Shown in pieces: positions 43,033 through 52,705 of a stretch of 64,000 bases of DNA (position 1 is its first letter; each line of letters starts with the position of its first letter). The translations under genes and the position numbers were made by a program. The stretch comes from Hahella sp050299855 (lineage in GTDB: Bacteria; Pseudomonadota; Gammaproteobacteria; Pseudomonadales; Oleiphilaceae): contig JBNKWQ010000048.1 in NCBI GenBank assembly GCA_050299855.1, positions 62,001 to 126,000 on the forward strand, read 5' to 3'. Below the pieces are notes generated by a model. The model saw nothing but the letters and a program-made list of their open reading frames with translations, had not been told where the DNA came from and did no database searches.

Positions 43033-44286
43033 TTAAGGCATTTTAATCAATGCGGTCATTAACTCATCAAGCTCTGCTGTTCTATTTTTTCTTGAATAAG
43101 AACTTACCACTTCTTCTGACACAGGAATGAAATCATAAGTTCCAGACATGAAATCCAATATAAGCGCCTTGATTTCAGCAACATTATCTAATTCAGCCAC
43201 ATCTCCTACATTAACACCTTTAATTAATTTTCCTGTTTCACCATTTTTTGCAGTTAATGCGATAACTGGTCTCTTAGCTCTAATATATTCATAGGCTTTA
43301 GCAGGAATCTGATCATTACAAGAGTCAGCTTGTAGAAGTAGCAAACCATCCGATTCCAACATTTCTGTCAGTGCTTCACTGTATGGAATCGCAGGCTCAA
43401 ATTTAACAATATCATCTATATCAAGCTCCTTAACTATTGGCTCAAAGATATGATCATGCCCGGAAGCCCTAAGTGTTACCTGAAGACTTTCGCTAGAGAG
43501 CTTCTTTTCCTTTTTTAGCGTTGATATTGCAACAAGTAATGGGCGTGGGTCCCTTTCATTAGGATAGATGATACCACTATGTATAATTTTTTTTGGCATT
43601 GATCGTCCGTTCTTCCGTTCGCCTTTAGGTTTAAGCCCGCTAAAGACCTCCTCGTCATATCCGTTCTGAATAACTACTAGCTTATCAGGAGCAATATTGG
43701 GATATCGATTTAAATAATAATTTCTAGCCCCTTCTGTAACAAAAATCACTTTACTAGCATATTGAAAAATTTTCTTCTCTAGATTTACAAAACTCTTATG
43801 TACCTTCGGGTCTTTAGGATAATCATCCTGCGCCATAGGATCTCGAAAATCTGCGAGCCATGGAATACCTGTTAGGCGATGCAAGCAATATCCAATAACG
43901 TGCGCAGAAGCCACCGGATAAGTTGAAATAATTACATCTGGACGATTTCGAAAAATATTAATCAATCCTGAAATAATGCCTCCAAATATCCAACTTTGCC
44001 ATTTATCAGGTAAAGACATAAACCTGAAATATTTTCCTTTAATGGCAAGGTGCTTTTGAGTATCTCGTGCAAATGCTTTAATAACTTTTACATGAGGCGG
44101 AATCATCTTATAGTTTGAAGAATCCCAGCGCTCATATGCTTTATTACTAGCTGTAAGTATCGTAGTATCCCAACCAAATTCCTTAAGGTATTTTGAAAAA
44201 GCAAGAGTCCGTTGATAACCACTACTAACAGAGATTGGAGGATAGTGATATGATACAAATAAAAGTTTCTTTTTAGATGGCTCCAC
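43033..44286 (-). CDS. Glycosyltransferase family 4-like
   Basis: A ~417-residue GT-B glycosyltransferase. LLFVSYHYPPISVSSGYQR opens it, DVIISTYPVASAHVIGY and IPWLADFRDPMAQDDYP belong to the acceptor half, and LVVIQNGYDEEVF, IIHSGIIYPNERDP and AKAYEYIRAKRPVIAL to the donor half. It should add a sugar to the lipid-linked unit at the inner membrane. The frame is open to a TTG at 44328, but AGGAAAG sits six bases before a GTG at 44286, which is the better start. Confidence 0.88.
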   Translation of the reverse strand: MEPSKKKLLFVSYHYPPISVSSGYQRTLAFSKYLKEFGWDTTILTASNKAYERWDSSNYKMIPPHVKVIKAFARDTQKHLAIKGKYFRFMSLPDKWQSWIFGGIISGLINIFRNRPDVIISTYPVASAHVIGYCLHRLTGIPWLADFRDPMAQDDYPKDPKVHKSFVNLEKKIFQYASKVIFVTEGARNYYLNRYPNIAPDKLVVIQNGYDEEVFSGLKPKGERKNGRSMPKKIIHSGIIYPNERDPRPLLVAISTLKKEKKLSSESLQVTLRASGHDHIFEPIVKELDIDDIVKFEPAIPYSEALTEMLESDGLLLLQADSCNDQIPAKAYEYIRAKRPVIALTAKNGETGKLIKGVNVGDVAELDNVAEIKALILDFMSGTYDFIPVSEEVVSSYSRKNRTAELDELMTALIKMP

Positions 44287-44461
44287 AAATATCTTTCCTA
44301 TATATACGCAATTAGAGAAATATTTCAATTAGTCGTGGCGCAAGAAATTTCTCTACAGAACCCAATAATAAACCAAAAAATCAAACGTAGAAAGCCACTG
44401 CATAAAAATCAAATTGTATCCCTTATACCCCAATCCACTATAAACCATATAAAATGTGTAA

Positions 44462-45388
44462 CTAACTCTCAGGGACACCTTTTAACTTATTAGTATACCT
44501 TATTACTTTATAGCTATTTTTAATTCTATCAGGAATCAAATTAATAAATGAGCCTGGCTGTTGGAAATAATCCAAGTTATCTTCATCCAACCACTTCACC
44601 CCCATCTCTCTAAGGCAATAATTCCATATACTATGATTCTTATGATAAACCCCTCCAAAGAAAATTACTGTCTTACCAAGAATCGCAGACAATATGGCTG
44701 AATGAGTTCTATTTGATACCACCGTCTTCGCATGCGAATGAATCCTTACCCAGTGTTCAAATGATTTTGCATAATACGCTGGATCTAATTGCACTGCAGA
44801 TCTACGATAAGGTGACAAAGAAGAAGCTTCGGGATCCCTTCGTATTACATCTAAATCATATCTTTCTTTTAAAGGTCCATAGAGACTTTCTATATATTCT
44901 TTATTTAAATGTAATGCTGTATCAACATCATGAAACAAACAGGCTTCTGTATCACTACACTTGTTATTAAGTAGCTCAAAAGTAGAAAACTCCCTTGAAT
45001 AAAAAATGGTTTCTTCATTCTCAGACTTTTGAAGTATTTCTAGCAGAAGATCAGCTACATCACTATTCAAATCAACCGTACAAGGCCCCTGAACCACCAC
45101 AAAATTTTTTAATCCTACGGCTTTATCCAGAATTTTAAAAGGCACCCTCTGATTATAAAAATTATAACCTCCATGACCATGAATATAAATTGCATCAATA
45201 TCAAAAGATGACATAGACATAAATTCATTGTAACTACAAATCTGATATTCACACCCTAGCTGATCGGCTAACCTATAAGCTCCCTTATATATAAGATAGT
45301 CACCGAAATTCCCGCCAGGCTCGATAAAAAGCCATTTCTTTTCTGGATAACCCAGCAACAATTCTCTCAGCGATTTATTAGCTTCCAT
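44462..45388 (-). CDS. Polysaccharide pyruvyl transferase family protein
   Basis: A 308-residue protein. LFIEPGGNFGDYLIYKGAYR, IYIHGHGGYNFYNQR, FVVVQGPCTVDLNSD and KTVVSNRTHSAILSAILGK follow the order seen in the CsaB/WcaK-type ketal pyruvyl transferases, in which phosphoenolpyruvate is moved to a sugar. Pyruvate ketals add negative charge to exopolysaccharides. It is divergent from the glycosyltransferase 2 gene 70 bases away, so a two-way promoter region lies at 45389-45458. Confidence 0.82.
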   Translation of the reverse strand: MEANKSLRELLLGYPEKKWLFIEPGGNFGDYLIYKGAYRLADQLGCEYQICSYNEFMSMSSFDIDAIYIHGHGGYNFYNQRVPFKILDKAVGLKNFVVVQGPCTVDLNSDVADLLLEILQKSENEETIFYSREFSTFELLNNKCSDTEACLFHDVDTALHLNKEYIESLYGPLKERYDLDVIRRDPEASSLSPYRRSAVQLDPAYYAKSFEHWVRIHSHAKTVVSNRTHSAILSAILGKTVIFFGGVYHKNHSIWNYCLREMGVKWLDEDNLDYFQQPGSFINLIPDRIKNSYKVIRYTNKLKGVPES

Positions 45389-45458
45389 ATTGCCTCTAGT
45401 ACCTTTTTAAAAGGAGTGTTATTCTTTTAACAGCAAAGAACATTTTAAAGAGTAGCAT

Positions 45459-46355
45459 ATGTCCAATCATCATGATGTAACTGTAATTATAGCCACTACC
45501 GGCGAGTCAGCACGCAAAGACTCTCTAGAAAACTCTATACAGTCTATAAACCAACAAGCCAATGTTCTTACAAAGCCATTAGTATTTTTGAATGGAAAAA
45601 AATATGATCAAAAAGTATACAGCTCATTAGTAAATAACCCATGGATAGAGTTCCACTACTCGGAAAAACCGAGCCTGCCAAATGCAATCCATGAAGCTAG
45701 AAAATTAGTCAGGACGCCATATTTCTGCTTTCTAGATGATGATGACACCCTTATTAAAGACACCTTGCTCGATAGACTAACCCCTTTAATATCAGACTCA
45801 AACATTGACGCAGTAATTTCAAACGGTTTACATAAGACTAAGAATAATACCAACACAAGCTTTATAAAATACCTACCGAAAAACTCAGAAGAGCCGTTGG
45901 AAAAGTTAATGACCTCCAATTGGCTTGCCTCATGCGGGGGCCTATATAGAAGCAGCTCTATAAATGAAGACTACTTTGATCCACATCAAAAATACTACGA
46001 ATGGACATATGTCGCATTTAAGCTCGCATCTTCCAAGAACCTTTTTTTTCTAGACAAACCGACCTTTATTATCAATGAGTCTGAAGAATCTCTATCTCAC
46101 TCAGAAAACTATATTAAAGAGTTACCGATATTTCTTACTCGTCTCCGAAATGAGACAGCAAACCCTCCACATATCAAGTCGACACTTTCTAAAAGAATAG
46201 CAAAAGCCCATAATCTAGTAGCAAACTTCTACCTGGAAAGAGCAGATTTTAAAAATGCATTAAAGCATCACGTTGCGTGTACATTTAGTTCTGTATATGG
46301 ATTACGGTACCAAGCCTGGTTATACCATTATTTCAAAAAATACCTAATTAAATAA
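45459..46355 (+). CDS. Glycosyltransferase family 2
   Basis: A 298-residue GT-A enzyme: VTVIIATTGESARKDSLENS binds the nucleotide, RTPYFCFLDDDDTLIKDT carries the acidic metal site, and WLASCGGLYRSSSINEDYF with YEWTYVAFKLA fits the acceptor side. It is the only plus-strand gene between 34.3 and 63 kb, and its 3' end overlaps the convergent flippase gene by eight bases. The composition is AT-rich, like the surrounding cassette. Confidence 0.88.
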   Translation: MSNHHDVTVIIATTGESARKDSLENSIQSINQQANVLTKPLVFLNGKKYDQKVYSSLVNNPWIEFHYSEKPSLPNAIHEARKLVRTPYFCFLDDDDTLIKDTLLDRLTPLISDSNIDAVISNGLHKTKNNTNTSFIKYLPKNSEEPLEKLMTSNWLASCGGLYRSSSINEDYFDPHQKYYEWTYVAFKLASSKNLFFLDKPTFIINESEESLSHSENYIKELPIFLTRLRNETANPPHIKSTLSKRIAKAHNLVANFYLERADFKNALKHHVACTFSSVYGLRYQAWLYHYFKKYLIK

Positions 46356-47823
46356 CCTTCCTGTCATCTATTTTTTGTTTTAATGATTTAAATATATTAG
46401 CTTCTGGCGAGTTCCATCTATCTGCAGCGCTATACCAAACAGCCCAATGAACAGCCAAATAAAGCAAAGACATTCCCCCGCCATATAGAACAAATGTTAA
46501 AAATAGACCATCTAAATGCATAAAATCTCTCATTTGCAATCCCACAAAATAAGTAACTGAAGAAGCAAATAAGGGCCTGTAAAAAGACGCAAGATAATCA
46601 AATAATTTAAGACTTATTAATTTTCTAAGCATGAAAAAAGTGAGCGGAAACATTACAACCGAAGTGATTGCATATGCATAAGCCGCACCTATTAATCCGT
46701 ACAGATCAATCAACCAATATATAAGACCTAACAGCAAACAAACTCTAATAAATAATAATAGCGTTCCTAGTTTTGGCTTACCCATTGCCAAATAAATATA
46801 TCCAGCATTGGAATTGATACACATCAAAATCTGCGATAGAGATAATACCTCCATTACAGGAACACCAGAAATCCACTGATCACCTAATACTAATGGAACA
46901 AAATAAGGCGCGAGCAAGGCTATTAATACGCTAATGGGTATGGCAATCAGGGCAATGCTACTTAGAATTTTAAGATATAAATTTCTTAACTCTTGGACAT
47001 CTTGCGCAACCTTAGCGTAGCCGGGATATGATGCCTTATTAATTGAAGCTGCCAATTCACCGCTCGGCAAATTAGAAAATTCAGTGGTAACTTTATAAAT
47101 TCCAACCATCGCTGGCGATAGCATTTTGGCAATAATTAACCCGCTAAATTGATTATAGAAATATTGAAGAATATTATTTGTCATCAGCCAACCGCTAAAA
47201 CTATATAGCTCTTTCCACTTCCTAAAAGAGATTCTAGGTCTATAGCTTGACCATCGAAAAGACAGAACAACTTCCCAAAGTGCAGCCGACAACATTCCAA
47301 CTACCAAAGCCCAATAACTCTTAACACAAAGTGCAACCGCAATTGTAACAACAATTGTCAATACCTTTATCCAAAGACGAAATTTAAATTCTTTTTTAAA
47401 ATTAAAATCCTTTATAAAGTTTACGACCCCAATATTTGTTATCCCATTTAAAAAGAACATCATAGAAACACATATGGAGATAGTAGTGAGTCGTTGATCA
47501 TCATAGTAATCTGCGATGAAGGGAGACAAAATCAGGAAAACAAGTGCAGCCAGAAAACCAAAAATAAATTTAAATGTCCAGGCTGTATCATAATCGCTTC
47601 TTTCAACATCTTGCTTTTGAATTAAGACTACATCAAAACCAAAACGTTTTATCAAATCAATAAATGAATAAATTGCCATAACAACTGCGACTATACCAAA
47701 GTCAGATGGCGTAAGAATTCGGGCTAGAATAATAGTATTGATAAATCCGAGCCCCTTAACAGAAAGTCGGAGAAACACCATCCATATAGCGCCAGAGAAA
47801 ACTTTGCTCGTAGTTTTAGACAA
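46348..47823 (-). CDS. Polysaccharide flippase (Wzx/lipopolysaccharide biosynthesis protein)
   Basis: A 491-residue membrane protein with about 12 hydrophobic helices, beginning SGAIWMVFLRLSVKGLGFIN and ARILTPSDFGIVAVV. This is the start of the MviN/MATE-like polysaccharide transporters, in particular the WzxC-type with LIQKQDVERSDYDTAWTF. It should flip the undecaprenyl-linked repeat unit across the inner membrane. The start is TTG with AGGAAG six bases upstream. It lies 11 bases after the sulfotransferase gene. Confidence 0.92.
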   Translation of the reverse strand: MSKTTSKVFSGAIWMVFLRLSVKGLGFINTIILARILTPSDFGIVAVVMAIYSFIDLIKRFGFDVVLIQKQDVERSDYDTAWTFKFIFGFLAALVFLILSPFIADYYDDQRLTTISICVSMMFFLNGITNIGVVNFIKDFNFKKEFKFRLWIKVLTIVVTIAVALCVKSYWALVVGMLSAALWEVVLSFRWSSYRPRISFRKWKELYSFSGWLMTNNILQYFYNQFSGLIIAKMLSPAMVGIYKVTTEFSNLPSGELAASINKASYPGYAKVAQDVQELRNLYLKILSSIALIAIPISVLIALLAPYFVPLVLGDQWISGVPVMEVLSLSQILMCINSNAGYIYLAMGKPKLGTLLLFIRVCLLLGLIYWLIDLYGLIGAAYAYAITSVVMFPLTFFMLRKLISLKLFDYLASFYRPLFASSVTYFVGLQMRDFMHLDGLFLTFVLYGGGMSLLYLAVHWAVWYSAADRWNSPEANIFKSLKQKIDDRKVI

Positions 47824-47834
47824 GATATATCTTC

Positions 47835-48587
47835 CTAAATATCACTTAAGAAACTAAACTTACAACTCTCAACAAACTCCTCAAAAACCTCTCTGGCACG
47901 ATTATAGTCGAAATCAAACACTTCTCCGATTTCTCTATTAACCTTAACTATTTTACCACTTTTAATATTCACCCCAGGATCTCCTTTCCCTGGCTCACCA
48001 GTTGTATCAAATGTCCTATACTCAGAACTAAGTGGTGAGTTCAAATGCAAAAAACCGGACAACTCCTTTAAAGTATTAGCTGCATCCTTCTCCAATTTAT
48101 CAGAGTCTATACAAAATGTGACCCCCCTATTTTTATTAATAAATGTTTTAAGATACTCCAATCGCTTAAAATAATAATCTTGTAAATGCATATAATTTTT
48201 ATTACCCCACAGTTCTATATGCATCTTTGCCATACTATTAAAGGTACCAATTGGTTCACGCACAACTACAACAAATTTATCGGATTTAGAAAACAACCTC
48301 TCATTAATACTTAATCTATTGTGAAGCAATTTATCACATAAATATTTAGCCTCTAGATAATTTTCTTCTTTCCGAAGCTGAGCCTTAAGTTTAAATAAAT
48401 CAATATTTCTTACATAGCTAATATGTTGTTCTTCATGACCACATATTTCGGTATTACTCGCCAGTATATGACTAAGCAATGTAGTCCTAGCACGCATATG
48501 GCTTACGATAAATATATAGTTCCTCGGACGAAGCAGCTCTTTGGTATCTATAAATAAAGAGATATATTTAGAAAGATTATCTATCAT
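47835..48587 (-). CDS. Sulfotransferase family protein
   Basis: A 250-residue protein. NYIFIVSHMRARTTLLSHIL is a PAPS-binding loop of the sulfotransferase superfamily, with Arg in place of the usual Lys/Ser-Gly. EICGHEEQHISY and FVVVVREPIGTFNSMAKMH are the next conserved parts, the latter for the 3'-phosphate. It is smaller and more diverged than the one at 35-36 kb, so the activity is likely but not certain. It overlaps the glycosyltransferase-like gene upstream by 11 bases. Confidence 0.75.
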   Translation of the reverse strand: MIDNLSKYISLFIDTKELLRPRNYIFIVSHMRARTTLLSHILASNTEICGHEEQHISYVRNIDLFKLKAQLRKEENYLEAKYLCDKLLHNRLSINERLFSKSDKFVVVVREPIGTFNSMAKMHIELWGNKNYMHLQDYYFKRLEYLKTFINKNRGVTFCIDSDKLEKDAANTLKELSGFLHLNSPLSSEYRTFDTTGEPGKGDPGVNIKSGKIVKVNREIGEVFDFDYNRAREVFEEFVESCKFSFLSDI

Positions 48588-49512
48588 TTATATTTAACTC
48601 TTCCAGAATTTTAGCAACTGACCTTGCATACATGCTGCTATTAAATCTCATGGAACCAATAAAGTGATAAAATGTAGCAGAAAAATCAATAAATTTTGGC
48701 GTTTGATATTTTTCAATAGGCAAAATAAGTGCTCCAGGTATATTCGCAACTAATAGATTACAAGTAAATTGCTCACTTCCCCACTCTTTCCATCGCCCCT
48801 CTGTAGCTTTCTCAAACCATTTGGAAATATCTGCAATCAGCTTAAAATCTAATGTTCCCTTTGGAAAGCCATTAAACCCCGCACAACCCCGCACATAATA
48901 CTGAATACTAGGAAGGTCGCTTTTAATAGAATTCAATAGAAACTCACTCAATAACTGTATGTGAGGTCTATTATTATGAATATGACTTTTAGCAAAATTT
49001 GAAGCCTGATCAAGAGTTGAAAGCTTCTGACCTTGAAATGTCCCCAAAGTAAACGAAACATCTCTTTTAACTGATTCTATTACTTCTTCAGGAATATTAT
49101 GAGTAGTTGTGTCGGAATCTAGTTGGATAACATAATAATTTTTATTATAGTATGAAAGTGCATTAAGTCGCTCCCAACATCCTCCTGACGGAGTAAAGTC
49201 TCGTTTAAAATCAGAAACAGGAACAATTTCAATACATGAAACATGCTCCCTTAACACCACTATATCAGACTCATCTATAGTGGGATCAGCTACTAAAATA
49301 ATTTTCTCAGGGCAAACAAACCTGACAAAGCTTTTTAGAGCCACAAGATACAAGTCAACATCCTTTTTTTGAACCATAGATACTATTGCTAACCCTTTAA
49401 TAGGTCTAGAAATACTTAACTCCGGGGTATTTCTAACCCGACTTACTACGGGATAGAACTTCTTCCTGAAATAGGATCGAATAAATTTGTTTTTTAATCG
49501 ACTCAAAAGCAC
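48577..49512 (-). CDS. Glycosyltransferase-like protein, GT-A fold (tentative)
   Basis: A 311-residue protein without a family I can name. KGLAIVSMVQKKDVDLYLVALKSF and KIILVADPTIDESDI look like a Rossmann-like N-terminus. NYYVIQLDSDTTTHNIPEEV has a DxD motif in the right place for a GT-A glycosyltransferase, and YYVRGCAGFNGFPKG with WGSEQFTCNLLVAN resembles acceptor regions. The start is GTG. It lies between a TPR protein gene and the sulfotransferase gene, all close together in the AT-rich cassette. A role in polymer synthesis is inference. Confidence 0.6.
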   Translation of the reverse strand: MLLSRLKNKFIRSYFRKKFYPVVSRVRNTPELSISRPIKGLAIVSMVQKKDVDLYLVALKSFVRFVCPEKIILVADPTIDESDIVVLREHVSCIEIVPVSDFKRDFTPSGGCWERLNALSYYNKNYYVIQLDSDTTTHNIPEEVIESVKRDVSFTLGTFQGQKLSTLDQASNFAKSHIHNNRPHIQLLSEFLLNSIKSDLPSIQYYVRGCAGFNGFPKGTLDFKLIADISKWFEKATEGRWKEWGSEQFTCNLLVANIPGALILPIEKYQTPKFIDFSATFYHFIGSMRFNSSMYARSVAKILEELNINDR

Positions 49513-49532
49513 CTTATTATTCCTATGTGTTT

Positions 49533-50252
49533 TTAATTTTCAAATTCTTCGAGTTTATCCCTAAGTCCCGGTAGGGGATAGCCTAATTTATATGCTTTTT
49601 CCGCATAAACTTTGGCATTTTCAATATCATTAATTTCCAAAGAGAATAACCCCATAAAATAGTATATTTCTGAGTTACCATTACGGTCCACCGAGAGATA
49701 CTCTTTAAGAGTTTCAATTGCCTTAGTTATGTCTCCCAATTTTCTATAAATAAGCGACTTAGCCATATAGGCCGGAGCATACTTAGGAAATAGATTAATC
49801 GCATCATTATAAAAGTATTCAGCCTCTTCATATTTTTCCTGTAAAAAGACAATATTTCCCAAAGTGACCGCCATCTCAGCATACCATGGATCCGATTTAG
49901 GCATACGAACATAGGTGTATCGAGCCGCTTTATAAGCCAAATCTAAATCTTTTGCCCTCTCTTCTGGGACAACTTCCATCTTAGCCCGTCTCAGATGGAT
50001 TAGAGATTCACAATAATGCCAAGCTCCTCCCTGCTTTTCTGCTTGCTTACGAAATCTCCCCCTGTCATTTGCAGGTATTTTAAAAACATAGTCTGTTTTC
50101 GAGCCTGCATGAGTGCTTGCATATATAGCCTGACACTGATATGTCCAAGAATTAAATTCATCAGGCCTGGGAACAAATGTAAAAGCTAGAGCATTTCCAC
50201 TAAATGTACATATACAAATAAAAATAAATAAAATATATAATATACCTTTCAT
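49533..50252 (-). CDS. Periplasmic TPR-repeat protein
   Basis: A 239-residue protein. A signal peptide of ~23 residues (ILYILFIFICICTFSGNALA) is followed by a polar domain, then tetratricopeptide repeats: PWYAEMAVTLGNIVFLQEKY, AEYFYNDAINLFPKYAPAYM and EIYYFMGLFSLEINDIEN. A role as an adaptor in export or ligation is possible, since it lies 15 bases after the O-ligase gene. No enzyme domain is present. Confidence 0.75.
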   Translation of the reverse strand: MKGILYILFIFICICTFSGNALAFTFVPRPDEFNSWTYQCQAIYASTHAGSKTDYVFKIPANDRGRFRKQAEKQGGAWHYCESLIHLRRAKMEVVPEERAKDLDLAYKAARYTYVRMPKSDPWYAEMAVTLGNIVFLQEKYEEAEYFYNDAINLFPKYAPAYMAKSLIYRKLGDITKAIETLKEYLSVDRNGNSEIYYFMGLFSLEINDIENAKVYAEKAYKLGYPLPGLRDKLEEFEN

Positions 50253-50267
50253 ATTTGATGCTCGATT

Positions 50268-51533
50268 TTAGCTAGGTGCATGGATAGAGTTAGATGATTT
50301 AAATGATTCATCCAAAAGTGTTTTTTCTAATACCAATATAATTAACATTAAGTAATAAGGCATATCCCAATAAGCTAAACCTAAAAAAGCTCCTCCTGTA
50401 TAATATCCAACAAGAGAAACTTTTATCATGTCAACTAATCTAACTGCCCACTGATTATCGGGATTTTTACCGTAGCGTTTAGTTAATTTCGAACCTGCGC
50501 GCCAATTTGACCCATGTATAATTACGAACAATAGAAAGCCAATCCAACCAAGTTCACCAATAACTTCAAAGTAAATACTATGAAAATCATGGACATCTTC
50601 AGGAGTCGGTGCGTAAAGTGCAAAAGTATACTCACTAACAACCCTGAAACCGCCCCCTGTTGGACGATCATTTGCAACGTTAAAGCCCATCGCCCATGCA
50701 TTTAATCGGCCTGTGGCAGATGCATCATCATCATATGTCTGTATGGTGTTTATTCGGTCGTACCAACCTTGCGGAATAAATGGGGCTGCGACTATAATTA
50801 ACGTTATAGTAACTATTGCCAAGGTTAGTTTTTTATCACTTTTCCACCATAAGAACAGAGACATAGCCGTAAGTCCAAGAAATGCTCCACGTGAATAGGT
50901 AAAAATTACAGCACAAAAACATAAAAACATTGAGACGACTAATGCCCGTTTTATCCACTTATTTCTATGGTATGTAAATAGGAAATAAAGCAGTGGGATA
51001 TCCATTAGCATCGCTAGACCAACTTCATTATTACCACCAATAAAGGTCTTTTCTGGCCCCCATATTCTATAGCTCCCACCTGTGGCCAACGCAAAAAGCC
51101 CACCTTTAACCCCCCAAAATCCAAGCGATAAAGCAATAGCCCAGACCAGTGATATTATTTTTCCTTTATCGGTAATCACTAAAATAGTTAAAATTAATAC
51201 TATTTGAATTTTGGTAAAGCGGACAAGTTCTACCATGGCGGATTTTGGGTAAAAAGCAAAAATAGTACATATTGCCCCCCAGGCCCAAAATATATAGATA
51301 GTAACAAAAGTACTATTAAGGGTATATCGGGTTTGTTTTACATTTAATAGCACACTAGTTAGGCACACTAAAAAAGCTATTGCAGCAAACGGAATACTCC
51401 TAGCCAAACCCCAAGTCATGGTTTGTGGATTCATAAAACCAACCCATGCCATCAAAAGAGCACCTATATACGGCCGCTTAAGCGCAAAGGGGATTGCAGC
51501 GAGAAAAAACAGGATGAGGGCTAAGTCTCTCAT
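50268..51533 (-). CDS. Putative O-glycosylation ligase, exosortase A system-associated
   Basis: A 421-residue membrane protein of the WaaL/O-antigen ligase fold. It starts MRDLALILFFLAAIPFALKR with FMNPQTMTWGLARSIPFAAI, a start characteristic of the XrtA-associated ligase family. Several membrane helices follow, and the long periplasmic loop holds TGGGFRVVSEYTF and DVHDFHSIYFEVIGELGW (with the His of the ligase site). It probably joins the glycan to an acceptor, perhaps the PEP-CTERM protein. It overlaps the glycosyltransferase gene upstream by four bases. Confidence 0.9.
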   Translation of the reverse strand: MRDLALILFFLAAIPFALKRPYIGALLMAWVGFMNPQTMTWGLARSIPFAAIAFLVCLTSVLLNVKQTRYTLNSTFVTIYIFWAWGAICTIFAFYPKSAMVELVRFTKIQIVLILTILVITDKGKIISLVWAIALSLGFWGVKGGLFALATGGSYRIWGPEKTFIGGNNEVGLAMLMDIPLLYFLFTYHRNKWIKRALVVSMFLCFCAVIFTYSRGAFLGLTAMSLFLWWKSDKKLTLAIVTITLIIVAAPFIPQGWYDRINTIQTYDDDASATGRLNAWAMGFNVANDRPTGGGFRVVSEYTFALYAPTPEDVHDFHSIYFEVIGELGWIGFLLFVIIHGSNWRAGSKLTKRYGKNPDNQWAVRLVDMIKVSLVGYYTGGAFLGLAYWDMPYYLMLIILVLEKTLLDESFKSSNSIHAPS

Positions 51534-52705
51534 CTAAGTTCGGTTCCAGATTTCAGCGATTCAAATAGTGAACAAATTTTACTCGCATTTGCGTCCCAAG
51601 TCAGTGGACGCTTTTTCACTTCGTTAAAGGCATTTTGACCAATTTCATTTCTAAGCTCGGCTGATTCGCAAAGATTCTTTATAGCCATTTTGAAGGCATT
51701 CTTGTCATTTGCTGAGAATAATAGTGCGCTTTTTTCATTGGTCACCAGTTCCTTTATATTAGCCTGGGAAGGCGCCACAATTGCCTTCCCTTTTGCCATA
51801 TATTCCAGCAGTTTAAGTGGTGAGGCATAGGGAACAACCGAAGGTTGTAGCGCTATATCAATCGCTTCCACCCAGGCAGGCATCTCATCACGTCCAATAA
51901 TACCGGTAAAATGGATACGATCTCTTAACCCTAAAGCTTCTGCTTGTTTGACTAAATTCGGTATGGCGGGACCATCGCCTACGATTAGTAGTGCGACCTG
52001 ACTATTTTCCAGCTCCGACAGAATGTCTACTACCAGATCCAATCCATGCCATTCACGACAGAAACCAACAAAACCAATAACAATACACCCATTAAACGAA
52101 GTAGGCAGCGTCGCCGGCTTTGTTTCTACAAGAAACTTCTCGGTATTTATTCCATTTGGTATAACCACTACCTTATCTGGATTTAAGCGTTTACCTTCAT
52201 TTGCAATAAACTCACTCAATGTGTCGGATAGAACCTGTGTGACAGGAAGTACCTTATCCGCTTCCGTGAGTACATAACTTTGAGTCCAACGTGCCAGCTT
52301 TCTTAATGCCAGGCCATCAAACTTGAGTCGCTCTTCATATAAAGGTGAGTTAACTTCAAGAATTAGAGGGATATTGAGAAGTTTGGAGACCCAGATTCCA
52401 GAAGGCAGAAACAGGTTAAACCTTTCGTAGATTCCGTCTGGTTTGAAAAGCAGCGCCTGAAACAGAAGTTTAAAAAATGCGACGAAGGCGTAAGAAAATT
52501 CGATTATCTCATATAACGCTTGCGGCAATTTCGCTTTTAAATTCGCCACATAGCCACCTTCCCCACCGAACTCCTGATCATCATTTACTGACGGAGATAC
52601 AACACGAACAATATGACCCTGTTTTCTCAAACTGTTGATAATCTCTTCAATATGAACAAACTGCCCATCCTTAGAGGCAATCCTGTGGTGGTAAAGAATT
52701 TTCAA
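51530..52705 (-). CDS. Glycosyltransferase family 4
   Basis: A 391-residue GT-B enzyme. DGQFVHIEEIINSLRKQGH opens the fold, IPLILEVNSPLYEER and KVVVIPNGINTEKFL are typical, and EAIDIALQPSVVPYASPLKL with LLEYMAKGKAIVAPSQAN form the donor-site EX7E region. The start is TTG, sharing TTGA with the stop of the next glycosyltransferase gene upstream, with GGAG seven bases before. The donor sugar is unknown. It is part of a run of four overlapping genes (50.3-55.8 kb). Confidence 0.9.
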   Translation of the reverse strand: MKILYHHRIASKDGQFVHIEEIINSLRKQGHIVRVVSPSVNDDQEFGGEGGYVANLKAKLPQALYEIIEFSYAFVAFFKLLFQALLFKPDGIYERFNLFLPSGIWVSKLLNIPLILEVNSPLYEERLKFDGLALRKLARWTQSYVLTEADKVLPVTQVLSDTLSEFIANEGKRLNPDKVVVIPNGINTEKFLVETKPATLPTSFNGCIVIGFVGFCREWHGLDLVVDILSELENSQVALLIVGDGPAIPNLVKQAEALGLRDRIHFTGIIGRDEMPAWVEAIDIALQPSVVPYASPLKLLEYMAKGKAIVAPSQANIKELVTNEKSALLFSANDKNAFKMAIKNLCESAELRNEIGQNAFNEVKKRPLTWDANASKICSLFESLKSGTELR

